This document shows, in pieces, positions 26,543-33,945 of a stretch of 64,000 bases of DNA. This DNA is from Catenuloplanes niger (GTDB lineage: Bacteria; Actinomycetota; Actinomycetes; Mycobacteriales; Micromonosporaceae): positions 6,147,001 to 6,211,000 of the forward strand of contig NZ_JAVDYC010000001.1 in NCBI RefSeq assembly GCF_031458255.1. Reading direction: 5' to 3'. A program made the position numbers and the translations under genes. Below the pieces are notes generated by a model. It was given only the letters and a program-made list of their open reading frames with translations. It searched no databases and was not told the origin of the DNA. How positions within the stretch are numbered: the stretch's first letter is position 1; each line of letters opens with the position of its first letter.

Positions 26543-27465
26543 CGGGCGGTGCCGGTTTCATCGGCTCGCACCTGGTCGACGCGCTGCTGGCCCGCGGCGA
26601 CACCGTGACGGTGGTGGACGACCTCTCCACCGGGCGGGACGGCCGGCTGGCCGCCGGCGCCGGCCTGTGCCGAGAGTCGATCATGGAGGCGGCCGCGCTG
26701 ACCGCGCTGGCCCGCCGGGTCCGCCCGGACCTGATCTGTCACCTCGCCGCACAGGCCGACGTCCGGATCTCGGTCGCGGACGTCGCGGGGGACACCGGGG
26801 TGAACATCCTCGGCACGGTCAGCGTGCTGGAGGCGGCGCGCGCCGTCGGCGCCCGGGTGGTCTTCGCCTCCACCGGCGGAGCGCTGTACGGCGCGATCGA
26901 CGCGGTGCCGTCCCCGGAGAACGCCCGGCCCGAGCCGGCGGCGCCGTACGGTGCCGCCAAGTACTGCGCGGAGCAGTACCTCGGCCTCTACAACCGGCTG
27001 TACGGCACGGCGCACGCGGTCCTGCGGCTGGGCAACGTCTACGGGCCCCGTCAGGATCCGGCCGGCGAGGCCGGGGTGGTCTCGATCTTCTGCGGTGCCG
27101 TGCTGGCGGGGCGGCGGCCCACCGTGTTCGGCGACGGCAAGCAGACCCGCGACTACGTCTACGTCGGCGACGTCGTGGACGCGTTCCTGCGCGCGGCCGA
27201 CCACGGCGGCGCGGGCGTCTGGAACATCGGCACCGGCGTCTCCACCACGATCTTGGAGCTGCTGGAGGCCATCGGGCGGACCGCGGACCAGACCGTCCAG
27301 CCGGTGTTCGCGGCCGCCCGCCTCGGCGAGCTCCAGCACTCCGCGCTCGACGTGACCCGGGCCGGCCGGGAACTGGGCTGGACCGCCCGGACCGCACTGG
27401 CCGAGGGGATCACCAAGGTCTACAGGTGGATCGAGGCCCGGGAGCCGGTGCGCGGCGAGCCGTGA
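26527..27465 (+). CDS. NDP-sugar epimerase/dehydratase (extended SDR)
   Basis: A 312-residue SDR with VTGGAGFIGSHLVDALLARG, VVDDLSTGR, catalytic PYGAAKYCAEQYLG (YxxxK) and LRLGNVYGPRQDP. This is the UDP-glucose 4-epimerase/UDP-glucuronate decarboxylase type, and the sequence does not decide between C4 epimerisation, decarboxylation to UDP-xylose or another reaction. Overlap with the preceding glycosyltransferase suggests it makes that enzyme's donor or modifies its product. Confidence 0.8.
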   Translation: MRVLVTGGAGFIGSHLVDALLARGDTVTVVDDLSTGRDGRLAAGAGLCRESIMEAAALTALARRVRPDLICHLAAQADVRISVADVAGDTGVNILGTVSVLEAARAVGARVVFASTGGALYGAIDAVPSPENARPEPAAPYGAAKYCAEQYLGLYNRLYGTAHAVLRLGNVYGPRQDPAGEAGVVSIFCGAVLAGRRPTVFGDGKQTRDYVYVGDVVDAFLRAADHGGAGVWNIGTGVSTTILELLEAIGRTADQTVQPVFAAARLGELQHSALDVTRAGRELGWTARTALAEGITKVYRWIEAREPVRGEP

Positions 27466-27468
27466 CCT

Positions 27469-27506
27469 CGGGGCCGGTGCGGGGCCACCGGTGGCCGGCG
27501 GCCCCG
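27469..27506. terminator. Hairpin terminator between convergent genes
   Basis: An imperfect inverted repeat: outer 8-bp stem (27469-27476 with 27499-27506) around a self-complementary core (27483-27496), between the epimerase and oxygenase genes. Confidence 0.6.
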
Positions 27507-27513
27507 CGGACGA

Positions 27514-28272
27514 TCAGGCCGTCTTCAGCCAGGGGCGCGGCTCCGGATCGGCGACCTCGGCCGGCCGACCCATGAAGACCAGCACGTACGCCCGGCGCGG
27601 TTGATCGGTCTGGTTCGGGCCGGCGTAGTGCGGCGCCCGGAAGTCGTGGATGACCGCCTCGCCGGCCGCCAGCGGGCAGGCGACCGCGGCCGAGTCGTCG
27701 ACCTCGTCCGTCATCAGCCCTTCGATCCGGTCGTCGTGGTCGATGTGGTGGTGCGGCAGCACCGGGTTCAGGTGGCCGCCCGGGATGTACTGCAGGCACC
27801 CGCTCTCCACGGTGGCGCCGTCCAGCGGCGTCCAGATGCTCAGCCCCCGCCACTTCCACTTCGGGTCCATGTACGCCTCGTCCTGGTGCCACGGCGTCGG
27901 TGCGCCGTACCGCGGCGGCTTGAGGATCGCGTGCCCGTAGAAGTCGAGCTCGTCCGCGGGAATGTCCAGGAACGTGGAGGCGATCGCACGGCATCGCGCG
28001 AAGTGCGCACTGTCGAGCAATTCAGGAGCGTATTTCTCCGGCTTGATGATCTGGGGGAGCTTGGCCGGTTCACCGGCGTCGTCGCGGCCCGCGATGTCCC
28101 GGTAGTCGCCGGTCTCGGGAACCGCGTAATCCGCGAACAACTTGTCGTAGACGCTACGCAGCCAGGCGACTTCCGGGTCGTCGGCGAGCCGCGGAAGAGT
28201 GAGGAAGCCATCCCTCCGATAGGCCTCGATCTGGTGTTCGTCGATCTCGAAGTCCAGGGTTTCACTGCGCAT
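27514..28272 (-). CDS. Phytanoyl-CoA dioxygenase-family Fe(II)/2OG oxygenase (2)
   Basis: A 252-residue oxygenase. Facial triad HQD in PWHQDEAYMDP with distal His in VIHDFRAPHYAGPNQ, and the 2OG Arg in QPRRAYVLVFM. ATG 28272 has GGGAGG 7 nt upstream. It is alone on its transcript, with a cluster promoter motif 83 nt before it. A second enzyme of this family in the same cluster fits the separate oxidative ring closures (two orthoesters and a methylenedioxy bridge) of orthosomycins; its exact position of action is unknown. Confidence 0.85.
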   Translation of the reverse strand: MRSETLDFEIDEHQIEAYRRDGFLTLPRLADDPEVAWLRSVYDKLFADYAVPETGDYRDIAGRDDAGEPAKLPQIIKPEKYAPELLDSAHFARCRAIASTFLDIPADELDFYGHAILKPPRYGAPTPWHQDEAYMDPKWKWRGLSIWTPLDGATVESGCLQYIPGGHLNPVLPHHHIDHDDRIEGLMTDEVDDSAAVACPLAAGEAVIHDFRAPHYAGPNQTDQPRRAYVLVFMGRPAEVADPEPRPWLKTA

Positions 28273-28355
28273 TCGCTTGCCTCCCGGAATGGCGACTTTG
28301 TGCGAGACGATACGCGACCGGCGACTGTCCGAACGCGAGTCGACGAGCGAGAATA

Positions 28356-28375
28356 GGGAAAAACCTAGTGATGAC
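28356..28375 (-). promoter_or_regulatory. Shared TTTTCCC promoter motif, copy 3
   Basis: On the minus strand this reads GTCATCACTAGGTTTTTCCC, 17 of 20 identical to 10892-10911, and lies 83 nt before the oxygenase start. The gap also serves the divergent HAD gene. Confidence 0.5.
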
Positions 28376-28472
28376 TGGTGAGATGCCGGATGCTCGTTGA
28401 AAGGCTCGATCGCCCATCACTCACCGTGCGAGGATCGCCCGGATATCGCCGACGACACGGGAGTGATTGGCC

Positions 28473-29222
28473 ATGACCGAATACGGCGCCGTGGCGCTGG
28501 ATGTCGGCGGGGTGATCTACTACGACGAGCCATTCGAGCTGGCCTGGCTGCAGGCGACGTACGACCTGCTCCACGCCGCCGATCGGGCGATCACCCGGTC
28601 CGTCTTCATCGAGCAGGTGGAGCGCTTCTACCGCGACCCGGCGGGCGATCCCGCCGGCCGGCCGCTGCTGCACTCGCCGGCCGGCGCGGACGCCTGGGCA
28701 CGGGTCCGGCTGGCCTGGACCGAGCTCGCCCAACAGATGCCGGGCGCGGTCCGGGCCGCGACCGAGCTGGCCCGGGCGGTGCCGGTGGTGATCGTGGCCA
28801 ACCAGCCGCCGGAGTGCATGCGGGTGCTGGACGCCTGGGGACTGACCGAGGCCTGTGCCGCGGTCTTCCTGGACTCGCTGACCGGCGTCGCCAAACCCGA
28901 CCCGGCGCTGTTGCGCCTGGCCCTGGACCACCTCGGCGTCCACCCGGCCGATCTGCTGGTCGTCGGCAACCGGGTGGACCACGACGTGGTGCCGGCACGC
29001 GCGCTCGGCTGCCCGGTCGCGTTCGTCCTCGCCGACCCCGGTTACCGGACGCCGCCCGGGGTGCACCCCGACCTGGAGCGGGCGTACACGTCCCTCCGGG
29101 CCGTCCGGACCGCGCCACCGGCCGACGGCGACGCGTGGCTGCGCACGGTCCCGGCGCTGGCCGCCCTGAGCCGTCGGCCGGTGGCCGGCCCGCTCCCGAT
29201 CACCCGTGCCGAGGCGTCGTGA
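28473..29222 (+). CDS. HAD-superfamily hydrolase
   Basis: A 249-residue HAD protein. Motif I ALDVGGVIYYDE, motif II VVIVANQPPE (the Asn in place of Thr/Ser is unusual), motif III Lys in GVAKPDPALLRLAL, motif IV LLVVGNRVDHDVVPARALG. ATG 28473 has GGGAG 9 nt upstream; a TTG 6 nt earlier is too close to that site. It may remove a phosphate from a sugar phosphate in eurekanate or other sugar assembly, but no substrate can be named. GTGA overlap with the next gene. Confidence 0.75.
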   Translation: MTEYGAVALDVGGVIYYDEPFELAWLQATYDLLHAADRAITRSVFIEQVERFYRDPAGDPAGRPLLHSPAGADAWARVRLAWTELAQQMPGAVRAATELARAVPVVIVANQPPECMRVLDAWGLTEACAAVFLDSLTGVAKPDPALLRLALDHLGVHPADLLVVGNRVDHDVVPARALGCPVAFVLADPGYRTPPGVHPDLERAYTSLRAVRTAPPADGDAWLRTVPALAALSRRPVAGPLPITRAEAS

Positions 29223-30136
29223 CCACGGTGCGGGTGCGGCAGTGCGCGGCGGCGGTGATCGGCGCCACCGGGTTCATCGGTTCCCGGCTCGTCGCCGAGC
29301 TGACCAGCTCCGGGCATCCGGTCGCCCGGTTCAACCAGGCGCATCCACCGGTGGTCGGCGGGCGGGCGGCTCCCGGCCTCTGCGACGCCGAGATAGTCCT
29401 GTTCCTCGCGGCGCGGCTGAGCCCGGCACTCGCGGAGCGGCACCCGGAGCAGATCGCCGCCGAGCGGAAGCTGCTCATCGACGTGCTGGAGGTTCTCCGG
29501 CGGTCCGGCAGGTCCCCGGTGTTCGTGCTGGCCAGCTCGGGCGGCACGGTCTACTCACCGGACGTGTGGCCGCCGTACGCGGAGTCGGCGCTGACCCGGC
29601 CCACGTCGGCGTACGGCCGGGCCAAACTCCGGTTGGAACGGGAGCTGCTGGACCACGCCGCGCACGTCCGCCCGGTGATCCTGCGGCTCAGCAACGTCTA
29701 CGGTCCGGGCCAGCGGCCCGCCCACGGGTACGGCGTGCTGTCGCACTGGCTGGACGCCGCGGCCAGGCGGCAGCCGATCAGGGTCTTCGGCGATCCGGAC
29801 GTGGTGCGCGACTACGTGCACGTGGACGACGTCGCCGGCATCCTCACCACGCTGCACCGCCGCACCGCCGACACCGGCCTGGACGGCATCCCGGCCGTGC
29901 TCAACGTGGGCTCCGGCGCACCGACCTCGCTCAACGACCTGCTCGGCATCGTGTCCACGGTGGTCGACCGGCGGATCGAGGTGGTGCGCGAGGGCGGCCG
30001 CCAGTTCGACCGGCGCGGGAACTGGCTGGACTCCTCGCTGGCCCACGCCACGCTGGGCTGGAAGGCGCAGATCGGGCTGACCGACGGCGTGCGCGAGTGC
30101 TGGCGGCACCTGCTCGACGAGCGGGCCGGCCGGTGA
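29219..30136 (+). CDS. NAD-dependent sugar epimerase/reductase (extended SDR)
   Basis: A 305-residue SDR with AAVIGATGFIGSRLVAEL, SSGGTVYSP, catalytic TSAYGRAKLRLERE (YxxxK) and LRLSNVYGPGQ. GTG 29219 overlaps the HAD stop. Related to UDP-glucose 4-epimerase/dTDP-sugar reductases; it probably edits one of the oligosaccharide sugars. The exact reaction is not decided by sequence. Confidence 0.78.
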   Translation: MTTVRVRQCAAAVIGATGFIGSRLVAELTSSGHPVARFNQAHPPVVGGRAAPGLCDAEIVLFLAARLSPALAERHPEQIAAERKLLIDVLEVLRRSGRSPVFVLASSGGTVYSPDVWPPYAESALTRPTSAYGRAKLRLERELLDHAAHVRPVILRLSNVYGPGQRPAHGYGVLSHWLDAAARRQPIRVFGDPDVVRDYVHVDDVAGILTTLHRRTADTGLDGIPAVLNVGSGAPTSLNDLLGIVSTVVDRRIEVVREGGRQFDRRGNWLDSSLAHATLGWKAQIGLTDGVRECWRHLLDERAGR

Positions 30137-30138
30137 CG

Positions 30139-30168
30139 GCGGTGCCGGCCTCAGCCGGCCGGCACCGC
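30139..30168. terminator. Bidirectional hairpin terminator
   Basis: Perfect 12-bp stem (30139-30150 with 30157-30168), 6-nt loop that includes the stop codon region of the convergent glycosyltransferase gene. Confidence 0.75.
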
Positions 30169-31044
30169 TGAGCGGCGGTACCGCGCCCAGCCCCGCAGCA
30201 GCAGGCCGTGCAGCACGCCCCAGCCGGTCACCGCGCCGTAGAGGCAGGCGAGCGGCAGGCGCAGGCGGGACTCCGGCGCGCTCCGGTGGCGGTCCCACTC
30301 CTTGCGCAGACCGGCCCGCGCCTGGTCCCGCCCGGCCTCGCACCGGCCCTGCCAGTACGCCCGCCGCAGCAGGTAACGCAGGGTCAGCCGGGCGGGGTCG
30401 ACGTCATGCGTCACGGAGTAGTCCGGCAACAGCTGCTCCCGGGCTCCCGCGTCCTTCATCATCTTGATGAAGGTGGTGTCCTCGCCGGACTGGAGGTTGC
30501 CGCCGGTGCGGCTCAGCGCCATGTCGAACGAGAGGCCGTTGGCGTGCGCGAACGCGGTGTCCACGGCCATGCAGGCGCCCCAGATCTTGATGTCGCGGTC
30601 GTCCCGGTGCCAGCCGAGCAGATGGAACTGGCCGGACGTCACGTACCACGGCAGCGGGAGCGGTGGGCGGGCGAGGCGGGCGCCGACGACGTGCGCCCCC
30701 GCGCGCAGGCTCTCCCGGACCGCGGTGACGGCCTTGGCGTCGAGCCGCACGTCGTCGTCGACGAACATCACGTGGTGATGCGGCCAGCGGGCCAGCATGA
30801 GATTGCGCGACGCGGACAGGCCGCCGGTGGCGCCGAGCACGTGCATCGTCCCACCGGCCGCGCCGACCTCGGCCGCGACCTCCTCCGCCGCCGGGGTGAC
30901 CGGCCGGTCCAGCTGGACGAAGTACTCGTCGCCGGACAACTGAGCCAGGTTGTGGTGCAGGTGCTTGCGTACGTTCTCGACGTGGAAGGCGCAGATCGCC
31001 ACCACCATCGGGAGGTCGGCCGGCTCTGATTTCCTCTGTTCCAT
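30151..31044 (-). CDS. GT2-like glycosyltransferase
   Basis: A 297-residue GT-A-type enzyme: VVAICAFHVENVRKHL at the start, LSASRNLMLARWPHHHVMFV then DDDV (a DxD-type metal site), and GGNLQSGEDTTFIKMMKDAG as acceptor motif. A hydrophobic C-terminal stretch (LPLACLYGAVTGWGVLHGLL) may touch the membrane. ATG 31044 has GAGG 5 nt upstream. It lies 79 nt after the LuxR-type gene on the same strand and may share its transcript. Confidence 0.75.
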   Translation of the reverse strand: MEQRKSEPADLPMVVAICAFHVENVRKHLHHNLAQLSGDEYFVQLDRPVTPAAEEVAAEVGAAGGTMHVLGATGGLSASRNLMLARWPHHHVMFVDDDVRLDAKAVTAVRESLRAGAHVVGARLARPPLPLPWYVTSGQFHLLGWHRDDRDIKIWGACMAVDTAFAHANGLSFDMALSRTGGNLQSGEDTTFIKMMKDAGAREQLLPDYSVTHDVDPARLTLRYLLRRAYWQGRCEAGRDQARAGLRKEWDRHRSAPESRLRLPLACLYGAVTGWGVLHGLLLRGWARYRRSAVPAG

Positions 31045-31123
31045 GTGGCCTCGAATCGTCCCTTGCCCATGAATGTAGGTACTCAGGTGATACGAACAGC
31101 TGGACGGACGGCCGCGGTGCGGC

Positions 31124-31372
31124 TCATTCGAGCGTTTCGCGGCGGACCTCCGGCGGCCAGGTGCCGACGGTGAGGATGCCAAGAGAATAGACCTTGGCGA
31201 TGAGGGCGGGCCGATTGGGGACGCGCAGGTTCTGCAGCAGTTTACTGACGTGGTATTCGACGCCCTGGCGACTCAGATACACCTTGTTCGCGATGTGCAC
31301 GGTCCGTTCGCCGGCGGCGATGCTCTCGATGATGCGAGCATCCAGTTCGGATAGCGACAGTTTAAAGCTCAC
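31124..31372 (-). CDS. Stand-alone LuxR-type HTH regulator
   Basis: An 82-residue protein made almost only of a LuxR C-terminal HTH: LSLSELDARIIESIAAGE, VHIANKVYLSRQGVEYHVSK (recognition helix region) and LLQNLRVPNRPALIAKVYSLG. I chose GTG 31372, with GGAG 8 nt upstream; a TTG at 31402 would add 10 residues. There is no receiver or ligand-binding domain. At the cluster edge it is the only regulator in the cluster part of the window and the best candidate to read the recurrent intergenic motifs, which is inference. Confidence 0.78.
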   Translation of the reverse strand: MSFKLSLSELDARIIESIAAGERTVHIANKVYLSRQGVEYHVSKLLQNLRVPNRPALIAKVYSLGILTVGTWPPEVRRETLE

Positions 31373-32031
31373 AGCCTGGTCTCCATCCCTCGTGACGATC
31401 AATGTCGCAATATGTCAACCCATGGCGCACTTATTCATGGTGGTTCCACCTCACCTTTCAAATGTCGCCGGCATGGCGGGACCGGGCACGGCGCACCGTT
31501 GCCCGAGAAGATATTCTTGTGAAGCATTCCCGCCAGTCGGACCGTCATGGGCCGAGGCGTACGGAACGAGCTCGGTGGCTCCCGTACGATGGGAAGCTCT
31601 ACACGTGATCACCGCACGTGGGGCGCATGCAAGCGCTATTCATATTGGTCAGCAAGCATGTCGCACGTGTTTCATGAGAAAGTACACCCCGTGTCACCTG
31701 AAACACCCCAGATTGCCAGTGGTGAATGCACCGCTGACCTGTCCGATCGTGGTGGCACGGTGACCGGACGTGCCATCAGACTAACCGATCGTCCCCTCCG
31801 GTGTCTTCCTTGGACAGACGTCGACCTATGATCGCCTCGGCCATTGAAGATCGCATAACGCTCGTCCGGCGATCACGGTGCGTCCGGAAGATGCCGATTT
31901 GCCCGTGACGCTCCCCCGCCCGGTGCGGTGCTCGTTCCGCCTGCTCGGAGTCGGCTTTCCGGCAGGCTCCACCGCCTCGCGGGCTGAGCTCCGCTCCCGG
32001 CCGGGCGCGGAGCGCGATTTCCCCATGAGTC

Positions 32032-32047
32032 CTAGGGAACTCCCTAG
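32032..32047. promoter_or_regulatory. CTAGGGA/TCCCTAG palindrome
   Basis: Perfect 7-bp arms (32032-32038 and 32041-32047) around AC. Operator-like; it shares the CTAG and GGGA elements with the cluster motifs. No gene starts close by. Confidence 0.35.
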
Positions 32048-32477
32048 CCTTCGGTGTGTCGCACCAATTGCCGCCGGTCGATCAGTACGCCGACGGCCAC
32101 GTCGCACGCGCGCGGACCGGGCCGGGACGCCACCGCGCCGGTGCGAGCGGCCCCGGGTGCGGCGGCGGTGCACAACGCCTCGACCAGGTCCGCGGTACAG
32201 GTCGCGCGGCGGAAGCATGCCGTCGGTGGGCTCGACGAAGCGTCGGACCGGGACGGACGGCGCGGTCCCGCCGGGGTCGGACGGGCCCGCAACCGCGGCG
32301 ACGCGGGATTGCCGTCACCCGCGCCACCGCGGTGCGGAACGGGGCCACCGGCCGCGGTCGAAGGGTGCGGTCGGTGCCGTTCGCACGGAGGACCGGCGGC
32401 GACCGTACGGCGAGCGCGCCGAAGAACCGTTGCGGCCGGCCGCTGGTCCTCTCCCGGAGCGACGCCGTCCGGCCCCG

Positions 32478-32621
32478 TGAAGCCTTTCGCGCCCGGGAGA
32501 CCGGCTCCGGCTGCGGATACCGGCGGTAAGCCTTTCGCGCCCGGGAGACCGCTTCCGGCTGCGGAGACCGGCGGTAAGCCTTTCGCGCCCGGGAGGGCGG
32601 CTCCGGCTGCGGACGCCGGCG
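32478..32621 (+). repeat. Three 48-bp tandem repeats
   Basis: Three direct units start at 32478, 32526 and 32574, sharing AAGCCTTTCGCGCCCGGGAG and TCCGGCTGCGGA blocks with a few changes. In one plus frame they would encode a 16-residue repeat beginning KPFAPGR, but that frame lacks other coding support. Confidence 0.75.
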
Positions 32622-32888
32622 GTCGCCGTCATCGCCGCACGAGCGCGCGAGGCCGTCGGCCATCACGGCGATCGGGCCGGTGCGACGGGAGCGAAGCGGC
32701 GGCCGGCGCGGGAATCCCGTGCGCCGCATCGTAGACACCGCGGCGGCATCCCGCGGGCGGCGACGTCCGGCCCGGGCGCCGGCGCTGCTCTCGCGGAGTC
32801 GCCGACCGGTGCGACGTGAGCACCCGCGATACACATCCGGAGATCCGCGGGGTACGCGAGACGTCACGGTGCCACGAGGAGGGAGCGC

Positions 32889-33080
32889 ATGATGACGAAC
32901 GTCCAGCAGCCGGAACTGCGGCGCAGCGGGGAGACCGCGACCACCACGCAGCGGAACCAGGATGCCGACCCGGTCGAGGCACCGGGCGGTGCCCACGACA
33001 GGTCGGGCGACCGGCCGGTGCCGGCGGGGCAGGCGAGCCCGTACGGGCCGGGCGGGAAGACCGCCGGCGACCGCTCCTGA
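32889..33080 (+). CDS. Small hydrophilic protein of unknown function
   Basis: A 63-residue frame starting MMTNVQQPELRRSGE, rich in Gly, Asp, Gln and Thr with no membrane segment and no cysteine. The long site GAGGAGGGAG (32876-32885) is placed well for ATG 32889 or 32892, and a perfect 13-bp hairpin follows 4 nt after the stop. These signals argue for a real gene. I do not recognise the family; a regulatory or precursor peptide are both possible. Confidence 0.5.
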   Translation: MMTNVQQPELRRSGETATTTQRNQDADPVEAPGGAHDRSGDRPVPAGQASPYGPGGKTAGDRS

Positions 33081-33083
33081 ACG

Positions 33084-33124
33084 CCGGCCGGTGCGGGGCC
33101 GGGGCGCGGCTCCGCACCGGCCGG
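33084..33124. terminator. Hairpin terminator
   Basis: Perfect 13-bp stem (33084-33096 with 33112-33124), 15-nt loop, directly after the small gene. Confidence 0.7.
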
Positions 33125-33143
33125 ATCTGCGATCATCGCTGTC

Positions 33144-33908
33144 ATGAGCGCGATGGTCCTGGCCGCCGGTGAGCCCGCCGCCGGCCCGTGGCGGGTGCGG
33201 GCCGTGGCCGACGTCGTGTCCGCGCTGCGCCACGACGCGCTGCGCCACGACGCGCTGCGCCACGACACGCCAGGCCACGACACGCCAGGCCACGATGCGC
33301 CGGGCCACGACGGGCTGAGCCACGACGCGCGGCATCACGGCGCGGTGTCGCCGGCCGGGCGGCCGTGGGTGGTCGCCGTGGACGGGCGCAGTGGCGCGGG
33401 CAAGAGCACGCTGGCCGCCACCGTGGCCGCGTGCGTGCCCGGTGCGGTGGTGGTGCACACCGATGACGTGGCCTGGCACCATTCCTTCTTCGACTGGGCG
33501 AACCTGCTGGCCGGTGGGGTGCTCGCCCCGGCCCGGCGCGGGGAGCCGGTGGCGTGCCGTCCACCGGCCTGGGACGCGCGGGACCGGCCGGGCGCGATCG
33601 CGGTGCCGGCCGGCTGCCCGCTCCTCGTCGTCGAGGGGGTCGGCGCCGGGCGCCGGGAGCTGGCCGGCCTGGTCGACACCGTGGTGTGGGTGCAGTCCGA
33701 CCTCGTCGAGGCGGAGCGGCGCGGCATCGCGCGGGACGGCGGCACCGCCGAGGCGATCGCCTTCTGGCACGAGTGGATGGCGGCCGAGCTGCCCTTCCAG
33801 GCGGCGCAGCGACCGTGGGAGCGGGCGGCGGCGATCGTCTCGGGCACGCCGCGGCTGCCGCACGACCGCGCGACAGAGCTGGTGGTGGCACCCGGGCCAC
33901 TCCGCTGA
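33144..33908 (+). CDS. Uridine kinase-like P-loop protein with repeat insertion
   Basis: A 254-residue protein with Walker A VVAVDGRSGAGKSTLA (about 74-89), then VVHTDDVAWHHSFFDW, LLVVEGVGAGRREL and WMAAELPFQAAQRPWERA. This is the uridine/cytidine kinase-like actinobacterial family; substrate unknown. Residues 27-66 are eight pentapeptides (ALRHD, TPGHD and variants) inserted between the first helix and the P-loop. No ribosome site precedes ATG 33144, so it may be leaderless. Confidence 0.72.
   Translation: MSAMVLAAGEPAAGPWRVRAVADVVSALRHDALRHDALRHDTPGHDTPGHDAPGHDGLSHDARHHGAVSPAGRPWVVAVDGRSGAGKSTLAATVAACVPGAVVVHTDDVAWHHSFFDWANLLAGGVLAPARRGEPVACRPPAWDARDRPGAIAVPAGCPLLVVEGVGAGRRELAGLVDTVVWVQSDLVEAERRGIARDGGTAEAIAFWHEWMAAELPFQAAQRPWERAAAIVSGTPRLPHDRATELVVAPGPLR
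33222..33341 (+). repeat. 15-bp minisatellite inside the kinase-like gene
   Basis: Eight in-frame 15-bp units; the first three (33222-33266) each read GCGCTGCGCCACGAC and later ones diverge. Encodes the ALRHD-type pentapeptides. Confidence 0.85.
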
Positions 33909-33945
33909 TCACCGCCGCGCACGGTCATGGCCGGGGGAGACCGCT

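Larger units (their letters stand above)
31373..32874. other. 1.5-kb gene-poor region
   Basis: No frame here has a convincing start, ribosome site or recognisable family. The part 31400-31870 is visibly less GC-rich and may hold the promoter of the LuxR-type gene (minus strand TTGACA near 31411-31416). Further right are a CTAGGGA palindrome and a 48-bp tandem repeat. It may be the remnant of decayed genes at the cluster border. Confidence 0.5.

Noticed and set aside
31826-32292. Possible minus-strand genes in the gap after the LuxR gene
   Set aside because: Arg-rich translations, no ribosome site, no recognisable domain.
32478-32621. CRISPR array
   Set aside because: Three contiguous 48-bp units without unique spacers and no cas genes; it is a plain tandem repeat.
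33222-33341. CRISPR or noncoding satellite
   Set aside because: The units are 15 bp, contiguous and in frame with the kinase-like protein.
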